Below are positions 15,593-23,568 of a stretch of 33,743 nucleotides of DNA, piece by piece. Under the pieces are notes generated by a model that worked only from the letters and a program-made list of their open reading frames with translations, ran no database searches and was not told where the DNA came from. Source of the stretch: JBNKHG01 sp050290225 (GTDB taxonomy: Bacteria; Pseudomonadota; Gammaproteobacteria; Pseudomonadales; Cellvibrionaceae); the NCBI GenBank assembly GCA_050290225.1, contig JBNKHG010000042.1:1-33743 (forward strand). Direction: 5' to 3'. Position 1 is the first letter of the stretch. Each line of letters opens with the position of its first letter. The translations under genes were made by a program, and so were the position numbers.

Positions 15593-17833
15593 ATGTATGA
15601 GTCATTTTATCGACTGAAACTGGATCCCTTTTTGTTGACCCCGGATTCCCGGTTTGTCTTCGCCCAGGATAACTACGAGGAGGCTTTCAGTCACCTGAAA
15701 TACGGCCTGATCAAAGGCGAGGGTTTTGTGGTGGTGACCGGATCGCCGGGTGCGGGAAAGACCACCCTGATCGAGGACCTGCTGTCAATTTGTCGCGACG
15801 ATGATCTGGTCATTGGACAGCTACAGGCCTCACCGTTAAAGGTGGATGAGCTACTGCGATTGGTTGAGCATGCGTTTGGTATTGAGCCGGGGGAGGTCGA
15901 CAGGGTTTCCTTAATCATCAGTATCCAGGAATTTCTGCGTGAGCAATTTCGTTATGGCAGGCGTGTGCTGTTGATTGTTGATGAGGCGCAGAATCTCAGT
16001 ATTGAAAGCCTGGAACAGTTGCGGCTTTTGGCAAATATCCAGAGCAGGGAAAACAAACACCGTTTGCAGGTTTTTCTGTTGGGGCAGCCGGCGCTGCGGG
16101 ACAGCATTCGCAGTCCCCAGCTTGAACAGTTGCGCCAGCGTATCGTGAGCTATTGTCAGCTTGAACCATTGTCATTGAGCGAGACCCGGGCCTATATCCT
16201 GCATCGCTTGCAGGTCGCGGGTTGGCGTGGGGACCCCGAATTTACCGCCGCGGCCATTACCCGGATTCATGATTATTGTGGCGGCGTGCCGCGTCGCATC
16301 AACCTCGTGTGTGGTCGATTGCTACTCAACGGTCTGGCCGATGAACGTCATCGTATTGACGAGCGTGATGTGATCGAAGTCATTGCCGAGATGCCCCCGG
16401 AAATGGTGGCGCTGGAAGTTCCCGACAAAACCGCAGCAAACGTGGGGCAACCGCGAGCGGTGTCTGCCGATGCAGAGCAGCTTGGCGATTCGTTCCTGGG
16501 GCTTGAGAGTGAGCACGCTTCGGGGACAGGTCCTTCGGGGATAGCTTCTTCGGGGATAGCTCCTTTGGGGATAGCTCCTTTGGGTGCCGCCGATGTTCCG
16601 ACGACCCTGACTGAGCCAATGCAGTATTACGATCCGGAGATTACCGCTATCGACAATGACGAAGAGACCGAGATATTTGAACCCGTGGTTGCAGAGCACA
16701 GACCTGTGACCGAGTCAGCTCGGTATAGGAAGCGGCACCGGGTAACTCTGGTGATGTTGCTGGCGGCCGTGTTGATCGGTTTGGGAGTCGGGTATTACAG
16801 CAATGATCAGTTTCGACACCGGTTGGACGACATTGTCGCCGACGTTGATCAGTGGGCCGTGCTGCAGGAAATTAAGCAGCTGATATTGGGTGATCCGCAA
16901 CAGAACAGTGGTCGGACAGTGTTTGACGAGACGGCAGAGGGAATTGTCGATAACAGCGGTGAAACCGTGGCGTCCACTGTCAACCCGCGGGAAGAGGCAA
17001 TCGATACACAGTGGCCTGAGTCGTTTATCGCCACGGATAAGCTCGGGACTGGGGCCGAGGACGCAGTTGCGGACGAATGGGACAGAACCTCCATCGAAGC
17101 ATTATCTCATTACCCGTCCGCCGCTGGTGCGTACCCTGACCAACCCATTGCGAATCTTGACGCAGATGCGGCCACCGAAAATACCACTGAACCTGATGTT
17201 GCCGGCGCTGTCTCCCATGCAGCTGAAAGCGACTTCTCCGAGAATAATGTGACTGAAGCTAGCCCGACATCTGTTGAAACCACAGTAACGGCACCGCAAA
17301 CTAACGGCGTTATGGAATATCCCGGATCCGACGCCAAAACTGGAAAAGAATCCGGTTCGGTAGTCACTGGCTGGCGTGGGGTGGAAGAATCCTCCGATCG
17401 CTTTTCCGACTCCGGCGTGGTGATGGAAAGTGGGAGGCCGAAAGTGAGTCGATCTCTGGAGGACGCATTGAGTACCTACGCCAAACAGATAAGGCGCCTT
17501 GATAATGGTTCTCTGAGTGTCACTCCACAGGGGAGCTTCGAGTATACGGCCAATCGCCGACGCTGGGATGGGAAGACACAGTCTTCACTGGAGGGTATCG
17601 CCTATGTGATGCGCAATTTTCACAGTGTCGGTGTCGCAATTGTGGCGCGCGGTAAGGGAGAGTCGGTGCTTGATGGGAGTAATCTCGCCGACGATATAAT
17701 GGATTACTTCAAGCTGCGTGGTGTTAAACCTGATTCGGTGGAAGTGATCGACAGCGCTTTGCCAAACAGTTTTCCCGGGAGCGAAAACCATTACCTGGCT
17801 CTCGAGTTAGTAATCAGTCCTGTGCTGAAGTAA
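15593..17833 (+). CDS. GspA/ExeA-like AAA ATPase with membrane segment and OmpA-like C-terminus
   Basis: A 746-residue protein. Residues 1-270 are an ExeA/GspA-type AAA ATPase: opening MYESFYRLKLDPFLLTPDSR, Walker A GSPGAGKT (50-57), Walker B with DEAQ (130-133) and sensor GGVPRRINL (230-238). A Gly/Ser/Ile pentapeptide repeat (309-331) and an acidic stretch lead to one membrane helix (384-402). A long acidic, presumably periplasmic linker follows to about 615. The end (about 655-746) resembles an OmpA-like fold: SSLEGIAYVMRNF, VAIVARGKGES, NLADDIMDYFKLRGV, then LALELVIS. The usual peptidoglycan-binding Asp and Arg of OmpA are not conserved. ExeA normally ends in a different peptidoglycan-binding domain and remodels the wall for secretin assembly. 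The N-terminus also resembles MshM and exosortase-locus ATPases. The role here is inferred. Confidence 0.8.
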   Translation: MYESFYRLKLDPFLLTPDSRFVFAQDNYEEAFSHLKYGLIKGEGFVVVTGSPGAGKTTLIEDLLSICRDDDLVIGQLQASPLKVDELLRLVEHAFGIEPGEVDRVSLIISIQEFLREQFRYGRRVLLIVDEAQNLSIESLEQLRLLANIQSRENKHRLQVFLLGQPALRDSIRSPQLEQLRQRIVSYCQLEPLSLSETRAYILHRLQVAGWRGDPEFTAAAITRIHDYCGGVPRRINLVCGRLLLNGLADERHRIDERDVIEVIAEMPPEMVALEVPDKTAANVGQPRAVSADAEQLGDSFLGLESEHASGTGPSGIASSGIAPLGIAPLGAADVPTTLTEPMQYYDPEITAIDNDEETEIFEPVVAEHRPVTESARYRKRHRVTLVMLLAAVLIGLGVGYYSNDQFRHRLDDIVADVDQWAVLQEIKQLILGDPQQNSGRTVFDETAEGIVDNSGETVASTVNPREEAIDTQWPESFIATDKLGTGAEDAVADEWDRTSIEALSHYPSAAGAYPDQPIANLDADAATENTTEPDVAGAVSHAAESDFSENNVTEASPTSVETTVTAPQTNGVMEYPGSDAKTGKESGSVVTGWRGVEESSDRFSDSGVVMESGRPKVSRSLEDALSTYAKQIRRLDNGSLSVTPQGSFEYTANRRRWDGKTQSSLEGIAYVMRNFHSVGVAIVARGKGESVLDGSNLADDIMDYFKLRGVKPDSVEVIDSALPNSFPGSENHYLALELVISPVLK
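16517..16585 (+). repeat. In-frame 15-bp tandem repeat within the ATPase gene
   Basis: About 4.5 units of a 15-bp repeat (best unit CCTTCGGGGATAGCT, 16532-16546) encode pentapeptides of the type P-S/L-G-I-A. The first unit (16517-16531) and the last partial one are diverged. The repeat lies between the ATPase domain and the membrane helix and keeps the frame. Confidence 0.85.
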
Positions 17834-17859
17834 CCCTGCAAAATACGATTGATTCGACA

Positions 17860-17886
17860 AACCTGGCGGCAGACGGCCGCCAGGTT
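17860..17886. terminator. Perfect 11-bp hairpin between convergent genes
   Basis: Arms AACCTGGCGGC (17860-17870) and GCCGCCAGGTT (17876-17886) are exact complements around AGACG. It sits between the stops of the ATPase gene and the dmsBC-like gene, so it may serve both, although neither side has a long T run. Confidence 0.5.
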
Positions 17887-17900
17887 CAGACTCACAATCC

Positions 17901-19913
17901 TTAGTGCGCATCCATCACTACGCCCACCTGGGGCATATTTGCCAGGCCAATATCACGGGCGTGCTCCTCAAAGCCCTTGTTTTTCCAGAAGAAGGCGCCA
18001 GGCATGGTTGTTGGAATCACAAGTACGTAGAAGAGAGCACGACCGACAGTGCCGACGGCAACCTGCGACAAGGCGATCAAGCCCCAGGCGGCCAAGACCC
18101 AGGGGCCAGTCCAGGCGCTGAAAAGCAGCACCAGGGCGGCCACGAAGTTAATGCCCATCAGGACATTGCGCAACAGATAGGTTTTTCCGAAGGTGGTGCG
18201 CTGCACATAGTGGGAGGCGGCGCCTTCGTGTTCGGCGGCGCTCATATCACGATGGTGCATCACCAGGCCAAAACTTTCCAGGGCAATACCCGCAGCGACC
18301 AGAGCCCCGCAGCCGAACAGCGCCGAGGCATAGTCCTGGCCGGCAATGGCAAGGCCACAGGCCAGCAGACCGCCGACCAGCAGTGAACCCAGCGCAATGC
18401 TGCTACCGATGAAAGCGGTAAAGACCTGGTAGTGGTTCCAGAACGGACGAGCCTTGATGCGGTAGCTGCGGCCCATATAGTAGAGGCCAAAAGCGGTAAA
18501 GCCGATGCCGAGGAAACCAAACACATCGGCAATGCTTTCGGCAGTCGTTACAGAGATCAGCGTTGAGATGTCGCTGCCAATTACACGGCTGTAGAGCGAC
18601 TGGAAAATCTCATTGCCCGGTAGGGAGAAGAGGGTGTGCAGTCCCAGGCCGGCCATAAAACCGGCCACGCCGAGAATTTCCCGCGCCATGGGAGAGTGAC
18701 GCAGGTTATTGAAGCCGCGGTAGAACCGGATCGGCTTGCCCAGGTGTGTGGCGGACAACAGGTTGCCGACGGCACCGATCATAAGGCACAGCAACAATAG
18801 CGGTGCATAGAGAGCGCTGTTGTGGAGGCCGATGAAAATTTCGATGCCCAGCTGCTCGCCGAGAAATGCCACGGTAAAGGCACCCATTGCGGCTTGTACG
18901 GCCAGGGTGAAAATAACCAGCGGGTTTTCGCGTGAACTTAATCGGGCCAGGTTCCAGTGTCGCTCTTTGTCTTTTTTCAAGTCGACAGCGGGTTTGTAAT
19001 TGCCCTTTTCATCCTTGTGGTACTTCACCGGCATGGAGTCGGTGCGACTCATTTCCTCCGGCAGCGTACGGGTCTGCTGAAAGCGGATATTGGGGTGTGT
19101 GATTTCCGGATCAGGGAATCCGGGAATCGAGGTTTTGGCCTGCTCGCGATTTTCAGGCACATTTTCGATCACACCAAAATCCAGGGCGTTGCCGACACAG
19201 GCGGATACGCAGGCGGGTTTGAGTCCGGTCTCGAGTCGATCCACACACATGTTGCATTTTGAGACCTGGCCTTTGATGGGGTCCAGCTGTGGAGCGTTAT
19301 AGGGGCATACCCAGGTACAGTAGCCACAACCAAAACAGGTTTCCGGGTCCTGCAACACGGCGCCGTACTCAGCGTGTTTGGTGTAGGCCCGGGTGGGGCA
19401 ACCTTTCAGGCACACCGGGTCGTCGCAGTGATTACAGGCCATGGAAATATTCATGCGCTTGTAGTCGGGATAGCTGCCGCCTTCCACATAACCCACTGAA
19501 CGAAACGCCAGGTGAGCGGGATTTTCGTTTTTCTCGCTGCAAGCCGCCTCACAGGCGTGACAGCCGATGCAGTTGTCGGCCGTAAAGAAAAAACCGTGTT
19601 GTTTGTTGCGATTGGGATTGACGCCCACCTCGGGGTTTTCGTTGATATACATCGGGCGTTCAGCGGGCAGGCCGGTGAGGTCCACCAGGTCGATCTTTTG
19701 CCCGTAACGGTTGGTTTCATCAATCTTTTTATCGCTGAGAAACGCGTAGGGCTGCTCCTCGGTGCGCAGTTCCCAGTGGCTGGCTTTGGCAGCCTCTTGC
19801 GGGGCTACCACCGGTGTCATCTCACGGGGGTCAAACACTTCCACACCGCTTGTTGAACCGTTGCCAGCAAAATCCTCGGCTTGGTTCATCAGTTGATCTT
19901 TAAGGCTAAACAT
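17901..19913 (-). CDS. Fused DmsB-DmsC: four-cluster ferredoxin plus quinol-binding membrane anchor
   Basis: One 670-residue polypeptide carries what are usually two subunits of DMSO-reductase-type enzymes. Residues ~105-250 are a DmsB-type ferredoxin with all 16 Cys in four groups: CIGCHACEAAC (from C115), CNHCDDPVCLKGC, CFGCGYCTWVC and CNMC...CVSAC. Residues ~330-665 are a DmsC/NrfD-like anchor with about eight hydrophobic helices (for example IFTLAVQAAMGAFTVAFLG). The first ~100 residues are hydrophilic. No Tat or Sec signal is seen, so the iron-sulphur part should face the cytoplasm. It begins 31 bp after the nitrate reductase gene on the same strand and ends at a hairpin. It most likely passes quinol electrons to that enzyme. 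The fusion is seen; the electron route is inferred. Confidence 0.85.
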   Translation of the reverse strand: MFSLKDQLMNQAEDFAGNGSTSGVEVFDPREMTPVVAPQEAAKASHWELRTEEQPYAFLSDKKIDETNRYGQKIDLVDLTGLPAERPMYINENPEVGVNPNRNKQHGFFFTADNCIGCHACEAACSEKNENPAHLAFRSVGYVEGGSYPDYKRMNISMACNHCDDPVCLKGCPTRAYTKHAEYGAVLQDPETCFGCGYCTWVCPYNAPQLDPIKGQVSKCNMCVDRLETGLKPACVSACVGNALDFGVIENVPENREQAKTSIPGFPDPEITHPNIRFQQTRTLPEEMSRTDSMPVKYHKDEKGNYKPAVDLKKDKERHWNLARLSSRENPLVIFTLAVQAAMGAFTVAFLGEQLGIEIFIGLHNSALYAPLLLLCLMIGAVGNLLSATHLGKPIRFYRGFNNLRHSPMAREILGVAGFMAGLGLHTLFSLPGNEIFQSLYSRVIGSDISTLISVTTAESIADVFGFLGIGFTAFGLYYMGRSYRIKARPFWNHYQVFTAFIGSSIALGSLLVGGLLACGLAIAGQDYASALFGCGALVAAGIALESFGLVMHHRDMSAAEHEGAASHYVQRTTFGKTYLLRNVLMGINFVAALVLLFSAWTGPWVLAAWGLIALSQVAVGTVGRALFYVLVIPTTMPGAFFWKNKGFEEHARDIGLANMPQVGVVMDAH

Positions 19914-19944
19914 AGTTGGTCTCTATTTTCGAACTCTGTGTGGA

Positions 19945-22158
19945 TTAGAAGGCGCGTCGTTCGGCGTTCAGGCGTGCAGCTTCGGTCTGGTCGATCTTCT
20001 CTATTCGGGCCGCGCATTGTTTGAAGGCGGGCTGACGTGAGTAGGGATCGAGCAGGCCAAGGGTCAGGCGATTGACGCAATCGTGGAAGTGAAAGGGAAT
20101 AAACACTGCATTGCGGGCGACCCGCTGCGTCAATTGCACCATCACCACCGCATCGCCACGACGGGAGGTCAGGCGCACGTACTCCTGGTGCCTGATGCCC
20201 AGTTCATCGGCCGCATCCGGATTCATCTCCATGTAAGGCGTGGGACTGAACTTATTGCAGTTGCCGATCTTGCCGGTTCGCGTGCGAGTGTGAAAGTGCT
20301 CCACTACGCGGCCGCTGTTGAGCCAGAACGGGTACTCCTCACAGGGCTGTTCGTTGTTGTTGACGAAGTCCACACAGATCAGGTTTGCCTTGCCATTAGG
20401 GGTTTGGAAAACGCCGTCGGTGTAGAGCCGCTGGTCTCCCCTGGGTTTGGCATCGCCGTCGCGGGCAGCGTCCTGCTCACGGTAAGGCCACTGGATGCCG
20501 CGGGCTTTTTCAATGCGATCATAACTCATGCCGGAAATATCCAGGGTACGGCCCGCGCCCCTGGAGAGTTGTTTCATCTCCTCAAAGGCCTGCTCCGGCT
20601 GCTCCGGGAAGTGAATCACGTTGCTATTGTCGAAGCGCTTCGCCATCTGGTTGAAGATCCAGAAATCCGGTTTTGAATCGGCGTATGCCGGCAGGGCATT
20701 ACGGGTCAGGTTTACGCGGCGCTCGGTATTCGTGTGACACCCCTCTTTTTCCGCCCAGACCGAAGCGGGGAAATACACGTGGGCGTACTGGTTGGTTTCC
20801 ACGTCCTCATAGCAATCCTGTACCACCAAAAATTCCAGTTTTTCCATTGCTTTACGAATACGCGGGGTATTGGGCATGGATGTCATGGGATTGGTGGCGA
20901 CCAACCACAAACCCTTGATTTCCCCGGTTTCGATAGCGGGAAAAATATCGGTTTCCGTCAGGCCGCGCTTCTGCGGGAAAAATTCGGGATCGATACCCCA
21001 GAAGTTGGCGATCTCTTCGCGGTCTTTCTCATTTTCCAGGTAGCGGTAGCCGGGCAGACCGGAACAGGAGGACCACTCCCGGGTGCCCATGGCGTTACAT
21101 TGTCCGGTGATAGAGAGGCTGGTGCCGCCGGGCTTGCCGATATTGCCCGTAACAAGATTGAGGTTGTTGATATTGGCCACGCCATCGGAACCATGGGTGG
21201 ACTGGTTAATGCCCATGGTCCATATGCTCATGGCGGCCGGAGCCTTGGCATAGAGCCGCGCAACAGTGCGAATGCGGTCCTCGTCGATGCCGCACTCGTG
21301 CTGGGCGATTTTGGGATCGTATTTTTGCTGTGACACCAGGGCTTCCAGCTCCGCCAGGCCATTGGTGTGGGCTTCCAGGTAGGCGCGGTCTTCCAGCCCT
21401 TCCTTGAAAATGACATGCAGCATGGAATTTATCAGCACACAGTCGGTGCCCGGGGTGATGGGCAGGTGTATATCGGCAAACTGCGCCAGCATGGTTACCC
21501 GCGGGTCCACCACGATCAGGGGAAAGCTACGCTTTTCCCGCGCTTCCTTTAAACGCCAGTAAATAATCGGGTGCTGCTCCGGCAGATTGGAACCGAAAGC
21601 CATTAAACACTCGGTATGTTCAAAGTCGTCGTAACAGCCGGGTGGACCATCGGAACCGAAAGAGCGTTTGTATCCGGATACGGCCGAGGCCATGCACAGG
21701 GTGGTATTGCCGTCATAGTTGTTGGTGCCTATGCAGCCGCGCACCAGTTTGCCCAGGGTATAGAATTCCTCCGTGAGCAATTGACCGGTGGAAACAATGG
21801 CAAAGGCATCGCGACCGTACTTGGTTTGAATCTCTTTGATTTTATCGGCGGTTCGATCGAGGGCGCTGTCCCAGTCGGTGGCTGCAAACGGGTGGTGGAA
21901 TTTGTCGCGCATCAGCGGCCGGGTACCACGGCCCGGGGATTCGAACAGTTCATGTTCCAGCAGGCCCTTAATACAGAGTTTGCCGCGGTTGACATCAGCG
22001 CCGGCGTGGCCGCGGCTGGTGACAATCTTGCCTTCGTCGTTAAGGCCCAGTTCAATAGAGCAACCGGTGGAGCAGTAGTTACACGTGGTGTACTTCCATT
22101 CCTTGACCTTCTTTTCGGGTATGACGATTGGCTTGCGGTTCTTGCGGCCAAATAACAT
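19945..22158 (-). CDS. nasA: Assimilatory (cytoplasmic) nitrate reductase catalytic subunit, NasA/NarB type
   Basis: A 737-residue molybdopterin oxidoreductase of the Nap/Nas branch. The N-terminal 4Fe-4S motif is C26-x2-C29-x3-C33-x28-C62. The Mo ligand is probably C155 in TTLCMASAV, the Nap/Nas pattern. The C-terminal part ends with the MopB-CT dinucleotide-binding domain (GRVVEHFHTRTRTG). The start MLFGRKNRKP lacks a twin-arginine signal, so the enzyme is cytoplasmic. I chose ATG 22158 with AGGAT upstream; an in-frame start at 22254 would add 32 residues and cross the leader hairpins. Nitrate rather than formate is favoured by the nirBD and siroheme neighbours. It lacks the C-terminal BFD domain of some NasA enzymes, which fits electron delivery by the downstream ferredoxin. 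Confidence 0.88.
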   Translation of the reverse strand: MLFGRKNRKPIVIPEKKVKEWKYTTCNYCSTGCSIELGLNDEGKIVTSRGHAGADVNRGKLCIKGLLEHELFESPGRGTRPLMRDKFHHPFAATDWDSALDRTADKIKEIQTKYGRDAFAIVSTGQLLTEEFYTLGKLVRGCIGTNNYDGNTTLCMASAVSGYKRSFGSDGPPGCYDDFEHTECLMAFGSNLPEQHPIIYWRLKEAREKRSFPLIVVDPRVTMLAQFADIHLPITPGTDCVLINSMLHVIFKEGLEDRAYLEAHTNGLAELEALVSQQKYDPKIAQHECGIDEDRIRTVARLYAKAPAAMSIWTMGINQSTHGSDGVANINNLNLVTGNIGKPGGTSLSITGQCNAMGTREWSSCSGLPGYRYLENEKDREEIANFWGIDPEFFPQKRGLTETDIFPAIETGEIKGLWLVATNPMTSMPNTPRIRKAMEKLEFLVVQDCYEDVETNQYAHVYFPASVWAEKEGCHTNTERRVNLTRNALPAYADSKPDFWIFNQMAKRFDNSNVIHFPEQPEQAFEEMKQLSRGAGRTLDISGMSYDRIEKARGIQWPYREQDAARDGDAKPRGDQRLYTDGVFQTPNGKANLICVDFVNNNEQPCEEYPFWLNSGRVVEHFHTRTRTGKIGNCNKFSPTPYMEMNPDAADELGIRHQEYVRLTSRRGDAVVMVQLTQRVARNAVFIPFHFHDCVNRLTLGLLDPYSRQPAFKQCAARIEKIDQTEAARLNAERRAF

Positions 22159-22265
22159 AAAACATCCTGCCTTAAGCTGTAGATCATTTTTGTCTGTCAC
22201 CGCTCCTGGCGGTGCGGGGTTGTACTTCCCGACTACCTTCAAAGGGGTAGTCAAGGGGTAGATGG
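22159..22265 (-). promoter_or_regulatory. nasA leader with two hairpins
   Basis: The presumed leader from the sigma-54 start (about 22265) to the ATG contains a 7-bp stem GACTACC/GGTAGTC (22231-22252) and a 6-bp stem CACCGC/GCGGTG (22198-22214, 5-nt loop). No T run follows either. Nitrate-assimilation leaders are often attenuated by ANTAR proteins (NasR/NasT), but the usual hexaloop pair is not clearly present. Confidence 0.35.
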
Positions 22266-22275
22266 ATCAGAATCT

Positions 22276-22291
22276 AGCAATCGTCGTACCA
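22276..22291 (-). promoter_or_regulatory. Sigma-54 promoter for nasA-dmsBC
   Basis: The minus strand reads TGGTAC-GACGA-TTGCT, matching TGGCAC-N5-TTGCW with one change and the required GG-N10-GC spacing (GG at 22290-22289, GC at 22278-22277). Predicted transcription start is near 22265, about 107 nt before the ATG. Confidence 0.72.
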
Positions 22292-22363
22292 AGAATGAAA
22301 CAGCGGCGTATCCTCTCGTGAAGCTCTTGCTTTATCTATTGAAAACAAATACTTACAGATGTC

Positions 22364-22380
22364 CGCATTATATTGGTGCA
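22364..22380. promoter_or_regulatory. NtrC-like dyad 1
   Basis: CGCATTATATTGGTGCA matches the NtrC consensus form TGCACC-N5-GGTGCA at 9 of 12 arm positions (right arm perfect). It lies about 100-115 bp upstream of the predicted nasA start, a usual enhancer distance. Confidence 0.55.
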
Positions 22381-22461
22381 CTAAATTTCGCTTGTGGTTA
22401 CCGGGAATGCCCGTTTGTGGGTCAGTCTGGTGCGCGTTTTCGCACAGGTGACGTGCAGGGG

Positions 22462-22478
22462 TGAGCCATTGTGGTGCA
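22462..22478. promoter_or_regulatory. NtrC-like dyad 2
   Basis: TGAGCCATTGTGGTGCA matches TGCACC-N5-GGTGCA at 10 of 12 arm positions. It lies about 135-150 bp upstream of the predicted start of the cobA-nirBD arm. A further palindrome GTGCG-N6-CGCAC (22430-22445) lies just before it. Confidence 0.5.
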
Positions 22479-22586
22479 AGTTCTGGGGTTTCAGGCGCCT
22501 TCACGCTTGATTCCAGTTTGGGAAATTCGACTTATGAGCCTGTTTTTAAAGGGGTTTTTAAAGATGAGGTAAATATTTTTCCAGTT

Positions 22587-22602
22587 TGGCATTGTCTTTG
22601 CT
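22587..22602 (+). promoter_or_regulatory. Sigma-54 promoter for cobA-nirB-nirD
   Basis: TGGCAT-TGTCT-TTGCT gives GG (22588-22589) and GC (22600-22601) with exactly 10 nt between them. Predicted start is near 22612, about 90 nt before the cobA ATG. Confidence 0.7.
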
Positions 22603-22702
22603 CATCACTTTTCGATTGCAGTACAGACTGCTTCGAGCAGCAAGAATTTAGGAAAATTTAGAGAGACGTTTGTAGAAAACGTTTAACTGAGATTAAAGAT
22701 CA

Positions 22703-23527
22703 ATGGCCGTAACGCGAATTAACGAAGTGCGCAGCGCAGAAAAAAGCACAACCTATAAAAAAGGGTTTGTGTCCCTGGTGGGTGCTGGCCCCGGCGATCC
22801 GGATTTGCTGACGGTCAAAGCACTGCGGGTAATTCATTCTGCAGACATCATTTTATTTGATCGCCTGGTGAGTGAGGAGATTCGAGCGCTCTTTCCCAAG
22901 CACACTCCGGCCCTCTATGTGGGCAAGGCAAAGAACCAGCACAGCATTCCCCAGGAGGAGCTCAATCAACTGATTGTTACCAAGGCCAAACAGGGGATGC
23001 ACGTGTGTCGTCTGAAAGGCGGTGACGCTTTTGTCTTCGGGCGCGGCGGAGAAGAAATGCTGGAGGCCAGGGCTGCAGGTGTGAATGTGGAGATTGTGCC
23101 GGGCATAACCGCAGCGGCCGGTTGTACCGCTTATGCCGGTATTCCCCTCACTCATCGTGGCTTGACCCAGGGTTGTTCGTTTGTCACCGCTCATGGCGAA
23201 ACCGAATTGCACACAGACTGGCAGGCGCTGGTGGCCAGTGGCCACACCCTGGTCTTCTATATGGGCTTGAGTCGCGCTGGAATGATCAGCGACGAATTGC
23301 AGGCGGCGGGTATGAGTCCGGCTATGCCCGCGGCTCTGATAGAAAAAGGCTGTTGCCCGCAGCAGCGTGTGGTGCGCGGCAAGCTCAGTGAACTGGTTGC
23401 GCTGGCAGAGCGGGAACAGGTGCAGTCACCAGCGCTGATTGTGGTGGGCAAAGTGGTGGACCTGGCCGATCAATTGGCCTGGTTTGAAGATTTACAGGCG
23501 GGAGAGCTGCAGCAGCTCTCTGCCTAA
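22703..23527 (+). CDS. cobA: Uroporphyrinogen-III C-methyltransferase (SUMT)
   Basis: A 274-residue SAM-dependent methyltransferase that converts uroporphyrinogen III to precorrin-2, the first committed step to siroheme. Motifs are in order: VGAGPGDPDLLTVKA near residue 27, RLKGGDAFVFGRGGEE, VPGITAAAGC and PLTHRG. Only the methyltransferase domain is present, not the dehydrogenase/ferrochelatase half of CysG, so another gene elsewhere must finish siroheme. It is the first gene after the sigma-54 promoter and lies 41 bp before nirB, whose product needs siroheme. The first ~20 residues are a non-conserved extension; the ribosome site is weak. Confidence 0.93.
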   Translation: MAVTRINEVRSAEKSTTYKKGFVSLVGAGPGDPDLLTVKALRVIHSADIILFDRLVSEEIRALFPKHTPALYVGKAKNQHSIPQEELNQLIVTKAKQGMHVCRLKGGDAFVFGRGGEEMLEARAAGVNVEIVPGITAAAGCTAYAGIPLTHRGLTQGCSFVTAHGETELHTDWQALVASGHTLVFYMGLSRAGMISDELQAAGMSPAMPAALIEKGCCPQQRVVRGKLSELVALAEREQVQSPALIVVGKVVDLADQLAWFEDLQAGELQQLSA

Positions 23528-23568
23528 TAGACAACGTAAAGATTAGCGTAATTGAGGAATGGGAAGCT

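Noticed and set aside
19945..22158. Catalytic subunit as a formate dehydrogenase
   Set aside because: General similarity exists across the superfamily, but the LCMASAV motif and the nirBD/siroheme neighbours fit nitrate reductase better.
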